A DNA stretch of 47,464 nt from UM-FILTER-47-13 sp964445195. GTDB taxonomy: Bacteria > Pseudomonadota > Alphaproteobacteria > Micavibrionales > Micavibrionaceae. The notes under the pieces are model-generated. The model saw nothing but the letters and a program-made list of their open reading frames with translations. It was not told the DNA's origin and did no database searches. The DNA is taken from assembly GCA_964445195.1 (NCBI GenBank), contig CAYUKA010000017.1, forward strand, positions 1 to 47,464, written 5' to 3'. How positions within the stretch are numbered: the first letter of the stretch is position 1; each line of letters opens with the position of its first letter. Positions 8,808-17,250 of this stretch are shown here, piece after piece. Made by a program: the position numbers and the translations under genes.

Positions 8808-9155
8808 GGTAATGAGGTGGTATATATAAAGTAACGGTTAGACTTTAACTGCGTCACAAATTTGCCACATTCTTTTTTTTCTTCAGATGGTAAAATTAAA
8901 AAATTAATTATTTTTATGATTACATCAATTTTCCTGTGGTTATTATATTTTAGACAATAAATATGTCAAAAATTAATCTGTGAGCATTATTTATTCGGAT
9001 TCTTCTTTGAAAAATAGAAACAATACTAAATTTTTTTAACCGCTCATTAAAAAAATGGTGTATAAAATGGGGATAACGGTTGGGCGCATTCATACGAATG
9101 TGAAAATCAAAACCCAAATTTCTGGATCTAGGAAAACCTTATAAGGAGACAGACT
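8808..9155 (+). other. AT-rich leader and control region of the Flp pilin gene
   Basis: About 350 bp without an open frame, strongly AT-rich (poly-A/T tracts near 8871-8913 and 9028-9055). It holds a full CtrA box with an adjoining -10 element and an untranslated leader of about 80 nt ending in ATAAGGAGACAG before the flp ATG. The long AT-rich stretch upstream of the box may be bent DNA or bind further regulators. Confidence 0.6.
9036..9066 (+). promoter_or_regulatory. CtrA box and -10 element of the flp promoter
   Basis: TTAA-CCGCTCA-TTAA (9036-9050) is an exact TTAA-N7-TTAA CtrA recognition site. TATAAA follows at 9061-9066, so the box covers the expected -35 position, the geometry of CtrA-activated promoters such as Caulobacter pilA. 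The predicted transcript start is near 9073. Confidence 0.7.
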
Positions 9156-9371
9156 ATGGTGACCAAACTCTATGCAAAATTGCAGGCGTTTCTGGCTGAT
9201 AAAGACGGCGCGACCGCAATCGAATACGGCCTGATTGCCGGCGGCATCTCGCTGGCTATCGTGGCCGCCGTGTTCGCTTTCGGTGATGACCTTGAGGTTA
9301 TGTTCAACACGATCGGCGATGCGATGAACAATGCGGCGGCGAATGTTGAAACCACAGGCGTTGCTAAATAA
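9156..9371 (+). CDS. flp: Flp-type major pilin
   Basis: The structural subunit of a Tad (type IVc) pilus used for surface adhesion. The 71-residue prepilin has a short basic leader ending at G18; the mature protein begins ATAIEYGLI, with Glu at +5 and Tyr at +6, the Flp motif. The hydrophobic helix (about 22-45) is followed by a short Asn/Ala-rich tail. AAGGAGA sits 7 bp upstream of the ATG. It is the first gene of the tad locus, under a CtrA box, and is separated from cpaA by a strong hairpin, which would make its message more abundant than that of the assembly genes. Confidence 0.95.
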   Translation: MVTKLYAKLQAFLADKDGATAIEYGLIAGGISLAIVAAVFAFGDDLEVMFNTIGDAMNNAAANVETTGVAK

Positions 9372-9396
9372 TAGCATTGCTTAAATGATCTTCCCG

Positions 9397-9430
9397 AAAT
9401 CCACCCTGTACAGGGTGGATTTCTTTTTTT
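9397..9430 (+). terminator. Terminator/attenuator between flp and cpaA
   Basis: A perfect 26-bp palindrome (9397-9422, core CCACCCTG/CAGGGTGG) is followed by a run of seven T. It lies 25 bp after the flp stop and before the cpaA start, so it should stop most pilin transcripts and let a fraction read into the assembly genes. Confidence 0.85.
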
Positions 9431-9468
9431 ACGTTCGAAAATTCAGGTTACGCTTGTATAGTGTTGTC

Positions 9469-10017
9469 ATGCTGTTATTAATCCTCTACCTCTTTGCTCT
9501 GACCGCCGCCGCCGGCCTGGCTGTGACCGCCGGCTGGTCGGACTATAAAGGCATGATCATTCCCAACTTTATCCCCCTGCTGGCGGTGGCAGCGTTTGGT
9601 TTGGCTTTTACGGCGGCCTATTTTGCCGAGGCTGCGGTCTTCCAGTCTTTGAAAGCGCACCTGATTGCCGGCGGTATCGTGTTTATCGTCACCTTTATCC
9701 TGTTCGCTATGGGCATGATCGGCGGCGGCGATGCCAAGCTGGTCAGTGCCTATGCCTTTTGGGTCGGCTTTACGGGGATGCCGGTCTTCCTGTTTTACAC
9801 GGCGCTGGGCGGGGCCGTCACCGGACTGGCTGCGCTCTACCTGAAACGTAAAAAGCCCTTTGATACCCCGGTCGAAGGGTCGTGGGTCGCCCGTGTGCAG
9901 GCGGGCGAGAGCGTGGTGCCCTACGGCATTCCGATCGCGCTGGGGGCCTGGGCGGCTTTTGTGGTGCTGGGCTATGCGGCGCCGGAAAAATTATCACTCT
10001 TTTTAATGTCAAAGTAA
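9469..10017 (+). CDS. cpaA: Prepilin peptidase CpaA (TadV), A24 family
   Basis: Membrane aspartyl protease that cleaves the Flp prepilin leader. 182 residues with about six hydrophobic helices. The two catalytic aspartates are D25, in SDYKGMIIPN, and D88, in GGGDAKL (the GxGD motif). It lacks the large cytoplasmic N-methylation domain of PilD, as is normal for CpaA/TadV. A Shine-Dalgarno is not obvious before the ATG at 9469; the longer frame from 9385 would run through the terminator palindrome and is rejected. It may also be the only peptidase in the window able to process the four pseudopilins encoded at 20.3-25.6 kb. Confidence 0.92.
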   Translation: MLLLILYLFALTAAAGLAVTAGWSDYKGMIIPNFIPLLAVAAFGLAFTAAYFAEAAVFQSLKAHLIAGGIVFIVTFILFAMGMIGGGDAKLVSAYAFWVGFTGMPVFLFYTALGGAVTGLAALYLKRKKPFDTPVEGSWVARVQAGESVVPYGIPIALGAWAAFVVLGYAAPEKLSLFLMSK

Positions 10018-10034
10018 CAAAACTTTGTTATAGT
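10006..10034 (+). promoter_or_regulatory. Candidate promoter for cpaB and downstream genes
   Basis: ATGTCA (10006-10011), a 17-bp spacer and TATAGT (10029-10034), preceded by an extended -10 TG (10026-10027). It overlaps the cpaA stop codon and leaves a leader of about 100 nt before cpaB. Confidence 0.45.
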
Positions 10035-10141
10035 GATGTGGATAACTATGGGGATAGTCTTTCCGGCTGCCCGGTTTTCCTTTGGTTTTTCAAGGTTTTT
10101 AATGGCGCGTTCTGTGTGCCGGATTCCGTAAAGGAAATGCG

Positions 10142-11047
10142 ATGAACAGAAATGTAATGATCGTTCTGGCCGGCGGCTTCCTGATTGCCGTGCTTGTCGC
10201 GTTGCTGGTGCAGGCCAGCCTGTCCGGCGGTGAGCCGGAGGAGCCGGTTGTGGTCAGGGAAGAACCCAAAGTGCAGATCGTCGTTGCGAAAAAAGATATG
10301 GCCGTTGGCACCGAATTGTCCGATGAAAATATGAGCTGGCAGGACTGGCCGGAAGGCGCGGTCTTTCCGGGTGCTGTCCAGCGTGAAGATGATAAAAAAC
10401 CCTCCGAGATAATCGAGGGCCGCTTGCGCCGGGCGGTGGTGGAAGGCGAACCGATTACAGAGGCTGTGCTGGTGCAGTCGGACGGCAATTTGATGGCGGC
10501 GTCGCTGGGTGAAGGGATGCGGGCCTTTTCCATTAGTGTTGACGCATCCAGTATGGTGTCCGGCTTCGTCGGGCCGGGCGATTATGTCGATATTATTATG
10601 ACCCACCGCTCGACAGTTGAATATCAGGACGATCAGGGCGAAACCTCACCGGTTGTTGAAAATCTGATCGATCAGAATATAGACGACCTGGCGTCTGAGA
10701 CGATCCTGCAGAATATGAAAGTTCTGGCCGTTGACCAGTCAGCGATCCGTGATGAAGACAGCAACGCTGTTGTTGGGCGTAATGTTACGCTTGAAGTGAC
10801 GTATAAACAGGCTGAAATCCTGGCGCTGGCCAGCCGGATGGGTGATCTGAGCCTCGCTTTGCGCCGGTTGGGCGATGAATCTTTGATCCCGCCGACGGAA
10901 GCCGTTACAACGGACGCGCGTCTGACCAAAATCGACGACGAGGTGATTACGCAAATTCTGCTGTCCGCAGATAGTCCTAGTCACGGGCCGCAGTTTGTGC
11001 GAATCTATAGAGGAAATCAGGTGGAGGATTTGCAGGTCGGTCAATAA
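10142..11047 (+). CDS. cpaB: Flp pilus assembly protein CpaB (RcpC)
   Basis: A periplasmic protein of the Tad outer-membrane/periplasm subcomplex, thought to help the secretin CpaC. The single N-terminal transmembrane helix (about residues 5-25) is followed by a SAF domain (about 43-110; VAKKDMAVGTELSDENMSW) and an RcpC-type domain (about 120-250) containing GEGMRAFSISVDASSMVSGFVGPGDYVDI. 301 residues, normal for the family. AAAGGAA lies just upstream of the ATG. It is the second assembly gene and is followed 61 bp later by cpaC. Confidence 0.93.
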   Translation: MNRNVMIVLAGGFLIAVLVALLVQASLSGGEPEEPVVVREEPKVQIVVAKKDMAVGTELSDENMSWQDWPEGAVFPGAVQREDDKKPSEIIEGRLRRAVVEGEPITEAVLVQSDGNLMAASLGEGMRAFSISVDASSMVSGFVGPGDYVDIIMTHRSTVEYQDDQGETSPVVENLIDQNIDDLASETILQNMKVLAVDQSAIRDEDSNAVVGRNVTLEVTYKQAEILALASRMGDLSLALRRLGDESLIPPTEAVTTDARLTKIDDEVITQILLSADSPSHGPQFVRIYRGNQVEDLQVGQ

Positions 11048-11108
11048 TTTTCTTCCTTCCGTTGTCTTTGGTTCTGAAGATAACTCTTTGCCTTCCGGGT
11101 TTATTTAC

Positions 11109-12581
11109 ATGTCTGTGTGGAATCAAAATATAGTGCCTAAGCCTTTCGTGATAGCCGTTCTGGTTATGGCGGCGCTTCTGTTCGGCGGCCTACAGGTCCA
11201 GGCGGCGAAGCAGGATATTCTGGCCAGTGAAAAGGCGCCAAAGCGTGATCCCGTTGTTTCGTTGACGCAAGGCATGGCCGAAATTGTCGAGGTGGATGGA
11301 CCGGTCGCGGACATCATGGTCGCCGATCCCAGCGTTGTCGATGTGATGGCGCTGCAGTCAAACCGCCTGTATCTGGTGGGTATGAATCTTGGCACCACGA
11401 ACCTCATCGCCCTTGATGAGACGGGTAATGTGATCAAACGGCTGCGCGTTCATGTCAGGATCGACGGCAGCAGCCTGCAGGATGTGCTGGACGAGCTGTT
11501 TCCCGAAGAAGACATTGCCGTCAAAATCCTGATGGATCAGATTATCCTGACGGGCACAGCGTCCTCGCCCGATATGGCCGAACAGGTTTATTCTATCATT
11601 TCCCGTTATGCAGAACAGCCGGAAGTCGGGTCAAGCGGGCCGGTTATTAATATGATGGATGTGCGTGGCGAGTCACAGGTTATGCTGCGGGTCCGTATTC
11701 TGGAAGTTGCCCGCTCTGCGCTCAAAGAGCTGGCGATCGAGACAGATGTTGAGGATTTGGGCAATCTCCTCGGTGATAATGTGCAGGTAGGCATGTTGGG
11801 GGCACTCGATACGATCTCCGCGGGTATCGGAACGACCTCGGCACCGTTCGCCCGTTCGAGCCTGACTTATAACGGCGGCGCGTTCGGGCCTCTGAATACG
11901 CTGGTTACAGCGATTGAAGACAAAGGGTTTGGCCGTATCCTGGCCGAGCCGAATCTGACAACCGTATCGGGCCAGCAGGCTAGTTTTCTGGCGGGCGGTC
12001 AGATCATTTATGTTGCCGGACGCGATGATCAGGGCATTCCGCAGCCGGCTGAAATGAATGTCGGTGTGTCACTGACTTTTGTGCCGACTGTCCTGTCCGG
12101 TGACCGGATCAGCCTGCAACTGCAAACCGAGGTTGCTGAACGGGCGGACGAGCTGGGCACGTTCGTGTCCGGTTTCCAGGTGCCGGGCCGCACAATTAAA
12201 CGAGCCGAGACAACCGTTGAAATGGGAAGCGGCAGTGCGCTGATGATTGCCGGACTGATTACGATGTCGACGACCAAGAATATGGTCAAGCTGCCGGGCA
12301 TTGCGGATATTCCGATTATTGGCGACCTGGTATCTTCACGCAGTTTTAACCGCGAGGAAAGCGAAGTACTGATCCTGGTCTCACCCTATCTGGTGCGGCC
12401 GATGGCGCATAAGGAAGATGTTGATGTTATTCCTGTGACCTCCGATGAGGCGCCAGAGGATAAAGGCGGCAGCGATGCGCTCGCACAGGCATTTGCGCTG
12501 AATATCCGGAATATCTACCGCAATTTTAATGGTGAAGACTACTTTGGAACGGGACGGGGCTATGGTTATCTCATTGACTAA
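11109..12581 (+). CDS. cpaC: Tad pilus secretin CpaC (RcpA)
   Basis: The outer-membrane secretin channel for Flp pilus exit. 490 residues: a signal peptide (about 1-32, ending near LQVQAA), an N-terminal pilus/secretin domain (about 50-120, with VDGPVADIMVADPSVVDVMAL), a BON-like segment (about 125-195) and the secretin domain (about 260-430; ILAEPNLTTVSGQQASFLAGG and VPGRTIKRAETTVEMGSGSALMIAGL). The ATG at 11109 is chosen because the signal peptide begins there; residues encoded further upstream overlap cpaB and are not signal-like. The gene overlaps cpaD by 20 bp. Confidence 0.94.
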   Translation: MSVWNQNIVPKPFVIAVLVMAALLFGGLQVQAAKQDILASEKAPKRDPVVSLTQGMAEIVEVDGPVADIMVADPSVVDVMALQSNRLYLVGMNLGTTNLIALDETGNVIKRLRVHVRIDGSSLQDVLDELFPEEDIAVKILMDQIILTGTASSPDMAEQVYSIISRYAEQPEVGSSGPVINMMDVRGESQVMLRVRILEVARSALKELAIETDVEDLGNLLGDNVQVGMLGALDTISAGIGTTSAPFARSSLTYNGGAFGPLNTLVTAIEDKGFGRILAEPNLTTVSGQQASFLAGGQIIYVAGRDDQGIPQPAEMNVGVSLTFVPTVLSGDRISLQLQTEVAERADELGTFVSGFQVPGRTIKRAETTVEMGSGSALMIAGLITMSTTKNMVKLPGIADIPIIGDLVSSRSFNREESEVLILVSPYLVRPMAHKEDVDVIPVTSDEAPEDKGGSDALAQAFALNIRNIYRNFNGEDYFGTGRGYGYLID

Positions 12582-13209
12582 ACGGACGCGGCATTTGTAT
12601 GCGCTACTGGTTATATGTGCCCTGTCACTCTCGGCTTGCTCGTTTGACACCAGGACCGATGTGACCCAGAACAAAATCCGACTGATCGAACACCAGCAGG
12701 ATATGGCAGTACCGATGAGTGCGCTTGATGCGGCGCTGCTTGGAAAAGTTGCTGATCATTATCGCCGTAACGGCGAAGGGCCGATTCAGTTTACGGTTAC
12801 TTATCAGGGGCGGCAGCCTGACTTCTCGGCGCGCATGGCTGCGGACAAGGTGGCCGAGATCACGGCCGCGTTTAAGAAACATGGCATAAATGAAGCCAGC
12901 GGGACATTGATGCGGGTTGATGGTACGCCGTCAGAAACATTGTTCCGTTATGCGTACTGGCAGGCCAAAGGGCCGGCGGATTGTCCGGATGTATTTGACA
13001 TTTATGATGAGTCTGCTGCGGCTTTCGATGAGTATGATCTGGGGTGTCAGAATTTGACCTTCATCGCCCGGCAGATGGCACGCCCGTCTGACTTGCTGGG
13101 TAAGGAGTCCGCTTCCGACTCTGACGGCGCGGTTTTGACGAACCAGACTGCAATTCACCGGGAAGGCGAGCGTCTTGGCGAGCTTCAGGGGATGTCTGTC
13201 GATCAGTAA
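12562..13209 (+). CDS. cpaD: Pilus assembly lipoprotein CpaD
   Basis: Outer-membrane lipoprotein of the Tad system, needed in Caulobacter for secretin stability. From the ATG at 12562 (GGGACGGGGC just upstream) the signal peptide ends in a lipobox LSAC with the lipidated Cys at residue 26. The remainder resembles CpaD: a FTVTYQG strand, a helix with DKVAEITAAFKKHGI, and the C-terminal Cys-containing LGCQNLTFIARQMARPSDLL (family: LGCAVQ..NLAA.VA.P.DL). 215 residues. The alternative start at 12529 would add 11 residues in front of the signal and is less likely. Confidence 0.88.
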   Translation: MVISLTKRTRHLYALLVICALSLSACSFDTRTDVTQNKIRLIEHQQDMAVPMSALDAALLGKVADHYRRNGEGPIQFTVTYQGRQPDFSARMAADKVAEITAAFKKHGINEASGTLMRVDGTPSETLFRYAYWQAKGPADCPDVFDIYDESAAAFDEYDLGCQNLTFIARQMARPSDLLGKESASDSDGAVLTNQTAIHREGERLGELQGMSVDQ

Positions 13210-13312
13210 GGCTTTTGGTGTCCAAAGGGCCATAAAATCGTGCTTGCGGCGCCTTGCTTTTTATCTGAAATCAATAATTTAGTAATAAATTCCCGTCATT
13301 ATATGCGTGGGG

Positions 13313-13318
13313 TATAAT
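13313..13318 (+). promoter_or_regulatory. Possible -10 element upstream of cpaE
   Basis: TATAAT in a 150-bp gap between cpaD and cpaE, 42 bp before the ATG; no clear -35 is visible. It may mark an internal promoter for cpaE, cpaF, tadB and tadC. Confidence 0.35.
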
Positions 13319-13359
13319 GTGTGTGTGAGTCATGAAGTGGATACCGGTGAAACTATATA

Positions 13360-14607
13360 ATGAGTGAAGATGATAAGTCCCATATAGCCGTTCTATTGCC
13401 GGCGGCGCAGGTCGCGTTGTTCACGCAGGATGATACAACGAAAGCAAGCTTTATGGCGCTGGAAAGCGACTGGCGCTACGCCCGTGTCGGTCTTGAGGCG
13501 ATCAGCGGCGATGTGGAAACGGCCATTGCCCATTATGCGTCTAATGAAGCGCCGAACCTGGTGATCATCCAGACCGAGGATATTGACGACAGTTTCTCCG
13601 ACCGGCTTGCAGCACTGGCCGAACATATGGCCGAAAACACGGCGGCCATCGTGATCGGGCCGGTAAACGATGTGAATCTTTACCGCAAGCTGGTGGGTAT
13701 GGGGGTCAGCGATTACCTGGTCAAGCCGGTTGAAACCGGGCCGCTGGGGGATGATATTGCCGCCACGCTGCTGGAGCAGATCGGGGCGGCTGACAGTCGC
13801 CTGATTGCCCTGGTTGGCGCCAAGGGCGGCGTTGGCGTTACAGTCCTGTCTGAAGCGCTGGCCTGGGATCTCTCTACGCAATACGGCCAGAAAACATTTC
13901 TGATGGATGCGTCAGGCGGTCGTTCGACCTTAAGTGTCGGTATGAATTTCGATCCCAGCACGACTCTGGCCGAAGCCACGCGCGCGGCGGCCGAGGGCAG
14001 TGAGGACAGCCTGACCCGCATGATCCACCAGGCAAATGACAAGCTTTTTGTGCTTAGCAGCGGCGGCGATGTGATGCTCGATGATCTCGTCGAACCTGAC
14101 CAGTATGAGGCGCTGCTTGACTATGTAATGGCCTTGTATCCGATTGTGTTTGTTGATTTGTCGGCTGGCACGCCCGGCTTGCAACGCACGGTGCTGGCGC
14201 GGGCACATCAGATCCTGCTGATAACCACACCGGTTTTACCGGCTGTGCGGGCAGCGCGTACATTGATGCAGGAAATCAAGGAACTGCGCGGCGGTGTACT
14301 GGATGATGTCGAGGTCATTCTCAATATGCAGAATTATGCAGCCAAAGCCGAAGTGCCGAAATCGCAGATCCAGGAGGGGCTGGAACGTCCGCCCTCGGTG
14401 GTGATCCCGTTCAACCCGGATTTGTTTGTCAGTAATGAAAGCGAAGCGCAAATGCTGCACGAGGCGAAGCAGGGGACGGAAATCATGGAAAGCTTGTTGG
14501 TGCCGGTACGCGCAGCACTGCAGATCAAACAAGCCGCTGATGAAAAAACAAGTGCCAGGGGTGCCGGACTTGGCGGCATTCTTGGTAAGTTAAAAGCAAA
14601 GTCATAG
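13360..14607 (+). CDS. cpaE: CpaE/TadZ-type MinD-like localisation ATPase
   Basis: Places the Tad machine at the cell pole. 415 residues: an N-terminal receiver-like (atypical REC) domain (about 5-135), where the phospho-acceptor Asp region is replaced (VIIQTEDIDD), then a MinD/ParA P-loop domain. The deviant Walker A is GAKGGVGVT (153-161), carrying the signature Lys (K155), but the usual second Lys position before the Thr (GKT) is Val160; this loss is common in TadZ proteins. FVDLSAGTPG (about 264-273) is the Walker B/switch region. The C-terminal 40 residues are charged. It lies 12 bp before cpaF. Confidence 0.9.
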   Translation: MSEDDKSHIAVLLPAAQVALFTQDDTTKASFMALESDWRYARVGLEAISGDVETAIAHYASNEAPNLVIIQTEDIDDSFSDRLAALAEHMAENTAAIVIGPVNDVNLYRKLVGMGVSDYLVKPVETGPLGDDIAATLLEQIGAADSRLIALVGAKGGVGVTVLSEALAWDLSTQYGQKTFLMDASGGRSTLSVGMNFDPSTTLAEATRAAAEGSEDSLTRMIHQANDKLFVLSSGGDVMLDDLVEPDQYEALLDYVMALYPIVFVDLSAGTPGLQRTVLARAHQILLITTPVLPAVRAARTLMQEIKELRGGVLDDVEVILNMQNYAAKAEVPKSQIQEGLERPPSVVIPFNPDLFVSNESEAQMLHEAKQGTEIMESLLVPVRAALQIKQAADEKTSARGAGLGGILGKLKAKS

Positions 14608-14619
14608 CGGATGTAAACG

Positions 14620-16248
14620 ATGGGATTCGGCAAAAAATCATCGTCAGGGCCAAAAAAGAAACCGGTACCGCCGCCGAAGAAAAAGCCGGTGCCGGAAACG
14701 CCCGCCCCTGAAGTGAAGGAAAGTCCGCCGCAAGCTGTAGCGGCGGATAGCGACGCACAAGCGGATATCAGTGAAGATCAGATGGCTCACCTGCGGGCGC
14801 TTTCTGAAGAATCCGGTGGCCAGCGGGCGGTTAAAACTGTCGATGAAGAAGCGGTTGCTGCGTCGCTCGAAGATCAGGAAACAGATCCTAAACCTCTTAA
14901 GAGCATGGATGACGATTTGTTGTTCACGGCTGAAGAGGAGGACGATAGTGCGCAGAGCCAGAAAGACAGTATGACGTCGTTGCGTCTGCAACGCGGCCGC
15001 AATCGTATTTGGCTTGATTTACGGGACGGGATCGATCTTAAGGCGCTGGCGCGGATGGACTCCAAGGCGGCGCGGGAAGAAGTGCAGTCGGCGGTTGAGG
15101 AAATCGCCCGCTTCCGTAATCTTGATGTAACGCCGGCGGAGCTGGAGCAGATTGCCCGCGAATGCGCCGATGACATGCTCGGCTACGGGCCGCTGGAAAC
15201 GCTGCTTGAGCAGGACGGCATTGCCGATATCATGATTAACGGACCGGATACGGTCTATATTGAAATAGACGGCAAGATCAGGAAAACAGATGTGGCGTTC
15301 CGCGATAACCAGCATTTAACGACAATCTGCCAGCGTATTGTCGGCGCGATCGGCCGCCGGGTTGATGAAGCGTCGCCGATTTGTGATGCGCGCCTGCCGG
15401 ACGGTAGCCGGGTGAATGTGATCATCCCGCCGCTTGCGGTTGACGGCGCCTGCATGACGATCCGGAAATTCACGAAGGAAAAACTGACACTCGACAAGCT
15501 GGTTGATTTCGGTTCGATGACTCCAAGCTGTGCCAAACTGGTCATGGCGATCGGGCGTTGCCGGGTCAATGTGCTGGTGTCTGGTGGCACGGGCTCGGGG
15601 AAGACCACGATGCTGAACTGCCTGACCCGTTATATCGATCCGGGCGAGCGGATTATTACTTGTGAGGATGCCTGTGAACTGCAGCTGCAACAGCCGCATG
15701 TGGTGCGCCTGGAAACACGGCCGCCCAACCTGGAAGGCGTTGGCGAGGTCACGATGCGTGATCTCGTGAAAAACTGCCTGCGGATGCGGCCGGAGCGCAT
15801 TATCGTTGGCGAGGTACGGGGGCCGGAGGCGTTCGATTTATTGCAGGCCATGAATACCGGTCACGACGGCTCCATGGGCACGGTCCACGCGAACAATCCG
15901 CGCGAGGCGCTTTCGCGGATGGAAAACATGATTGCCATGGGCGGGCTGAACCTGCCGCAGCAGGCGGTGCGCGAGCAGATTGCCGGGGCGGTGCAGGTCA
16001 TTATCCAGGTGCAGCGGCTGCGCGATGGCTCGCGGAAAACCACTCATGTGACCGAGATTACCGGTATGGAGGGCGAGGTCGTGACCATGCAGGATCTGTT
16101 CGTGCTCGATATTGAAGGTGAGGGGGCGGACGGCAAATTGATTACCCGCCAGCGTTCGACCGGCCTGCGGCCGAAATTTTTTGATAAGGCCCGCCAGTAT
16201 GGCGTTGAGCAGCTTGTGCTTGACGCGATGGAGGAAGCGTACGGCTGA
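14620..16248 (+). CDS. cpaF: Tad pilus secretion ATPase CpaF (TadA)
   Basis: Hexameric VirB11-like motor for Flp pilus polymerisation at the cytoplasmic face. 542 residues: a Lys/Pro-rich N-terminal tail (1-45), a charged linker, an N-terminal domain (about 125-290; GYGPLETLLEQDGIADIMIN) and the RecA-like core. The Walker A motif is GGTGSGKT (322-329). The Asp box has ITCEDACELQLQQPHVVRLE, and Walker B has MRPERIIVGEVRGPEAFDLL. The His box reads NTGHDGSMGTVHANNPREAL. All catalytic elements are intact. Its stop overlaps the tadB start by 1 base. Confidence 0.96.
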   Translation: MGFGKKSSSGPKKKPVPPPKKKPVPETPAPEVKESPPQAVAADSDAQADISEDQMAHLRALSEESGGQRAVKTVDEEAVAASLEDQETDPKPLKSMDDDLLFTAEEEDDSAQSQKDSMTSLRLQRGRNRIWLDLRDGIDLKALARMDSKAAREEVQSAVEEIARFRNLDVTPAELEQIARECADDMLGYGPLETLLEQDGIADIMINGPDTVYIEIDGKIRKTDVAFRDNQHLTTICQRIVGAIGRRVDEASPICDARLPDGSRVNVIIPPLAVDGACMTIRKFTKEKLTLDKLVDFGSMTPSCAKLVMAIGRCRVNVLVSGGTGSGKTTMLNCLTRYIDPGERIITCEDACELQLQQPHVVRLETRPPNLEGVGEVTMRDLVKNCLRMRPERIIVGEVRGPEAFDLLQAMNTGHDGSMGTVHANNPREALSRMENMIAMGGLNLPQQAVREQIAGAVQVIIQVQRLRDGSRKTTHVTEITGMEGEVVTMQDLFVLDIEGEGADGKLITRQRSTGLRPKFFDKARQYGVEQLVLDAMEEAYG

Positions 16249-17237
16249 TGAACCTGTTAACGCTCGTTATCGTCGGTCTGATTGTCGTGATTATTCTCGG
16301 CATGGGCGTTGCGATCGTCATCAGCAATGAAAAGGCGAAAAAGGAGCGGGCCCTGGCGGTGATCCGCGGCCAGGCAAAAACCGGCGACCATGATAAAGGC
16401 CCCAGCGAGCGCGAGGCGCAGGATAAGCGGCGCGCTGAGATTGCCAAAAAGCTCAAAGATTCCGGTGAGCTGGACAGCAAGAAAAAAGGCGGCGCCAACA
16501 CGATGAAGGCAAAGCTGCAGCAAGCCGGGATGAATATTGACGTCAAACAGTTCTATATTTTCTCGTTTATATTCTCGGTTGTTTTTACTGTGGTTATAGC
16601 CCTGCTCGGCGCGCCGGGGCCATCGTTGCTCTTTGTCTGGGTCATCGGGTTTATGGGGTTGCCGCGCATGTTTATCAAGCGCAAAATCGCGAAGCGACAG
16701 CAGAAGTTCCTGGAAGAGTTTGGTGACGCTTTGGAAGCGATGGTCCGGCTGTTGAAAGCCGGTATGCCTGTATCCGAGGCGATCGCGATGGCGGGGCAGG
16801 AGTTTACCGGCCCGGTCGGCGAAGAAATGCTGCAGATTTACGATGCACAAAAGCTTGGCATTCCGTTGCCGGATGCGGTTTTGCAGGCGGCGCACCGTAT
16901 GCCGATTACCGAGATGCAAATGTTTGCCACCGGTATTGCGATTCAGGCTCAGACCGGTTCCAGCCTGTCCGAAGTGCTGCAGAACCTGGCGAATGTGATC
17001 CGCTCGCGTTTTCGCCTGAAACGCAAGGTCAAGGCCCTGTCGGCCGAAGCGAAGGCTTCGGCGATGATCATCGGTTCGCTGCCGTTTCTTGTCGGTCTGG
17101 GCATGTATTTCCTGAACCCGGAATATATGCTGGTGATGTTCAATACGACGATGGGGCTGGCGATGACGATCGGCAGCGGCGTCTGGATGATGATCGGGAT
17201 CTTCGTCATGAAGGCGATGATTAACTTTAAGGTGTAG
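16248..17237 (+). CDS. tadB: Tad inner-membrane platform protein TadB
   Basis: One of two T2SSF-family platform proteins that pair with CpaF. 329 residues: an N-terminal membrane helix (about 3-25), a charged cytoplasmic linker, two helices (about 98-140), the T2SSF domain (about 160-285; EEFGDALEAMVRLLKAGMPVSEAIAMAGQEFTGPVGEEM) and two C-terminal helices (about 270-325). Motif order and spacing fit TadB/CpaG. Coupled by TGATG to cpaF, and followed 13 bp later by tadC. Confidence 0.92.
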   Translation: MNLLTLVIVGLIVVIILGMGVAIVISNEKAKKERALAVIRGQAKTGDHDKGPSEREAQDKRRAEIAKKLKDSGELDSKKKGGANTMKAKLQQAGMNIDVKQFYIFSFIFSVVFTVVIALLGAPGPSLLFVWVIGFMGLPRMFIKRKIAKRQQKFLEEFGDALEAMVRLLKAGMPVSEAIAMAGQEFTGPVGEEMLQIYDAQKLGIPLPDAVLQAAHRMPITEMQMFATGIAIQAQTGSSLSEVLQNLANVIRSRFRLKRKVKALSAEAKASAMIIGSLPFLVGLGMYFLNPEYMLVMFNTTMGLAMTIGSGVWMMIGIFVMKAMINFKV

Positions 17238-17250
17238 GAGCGCGGCATCG

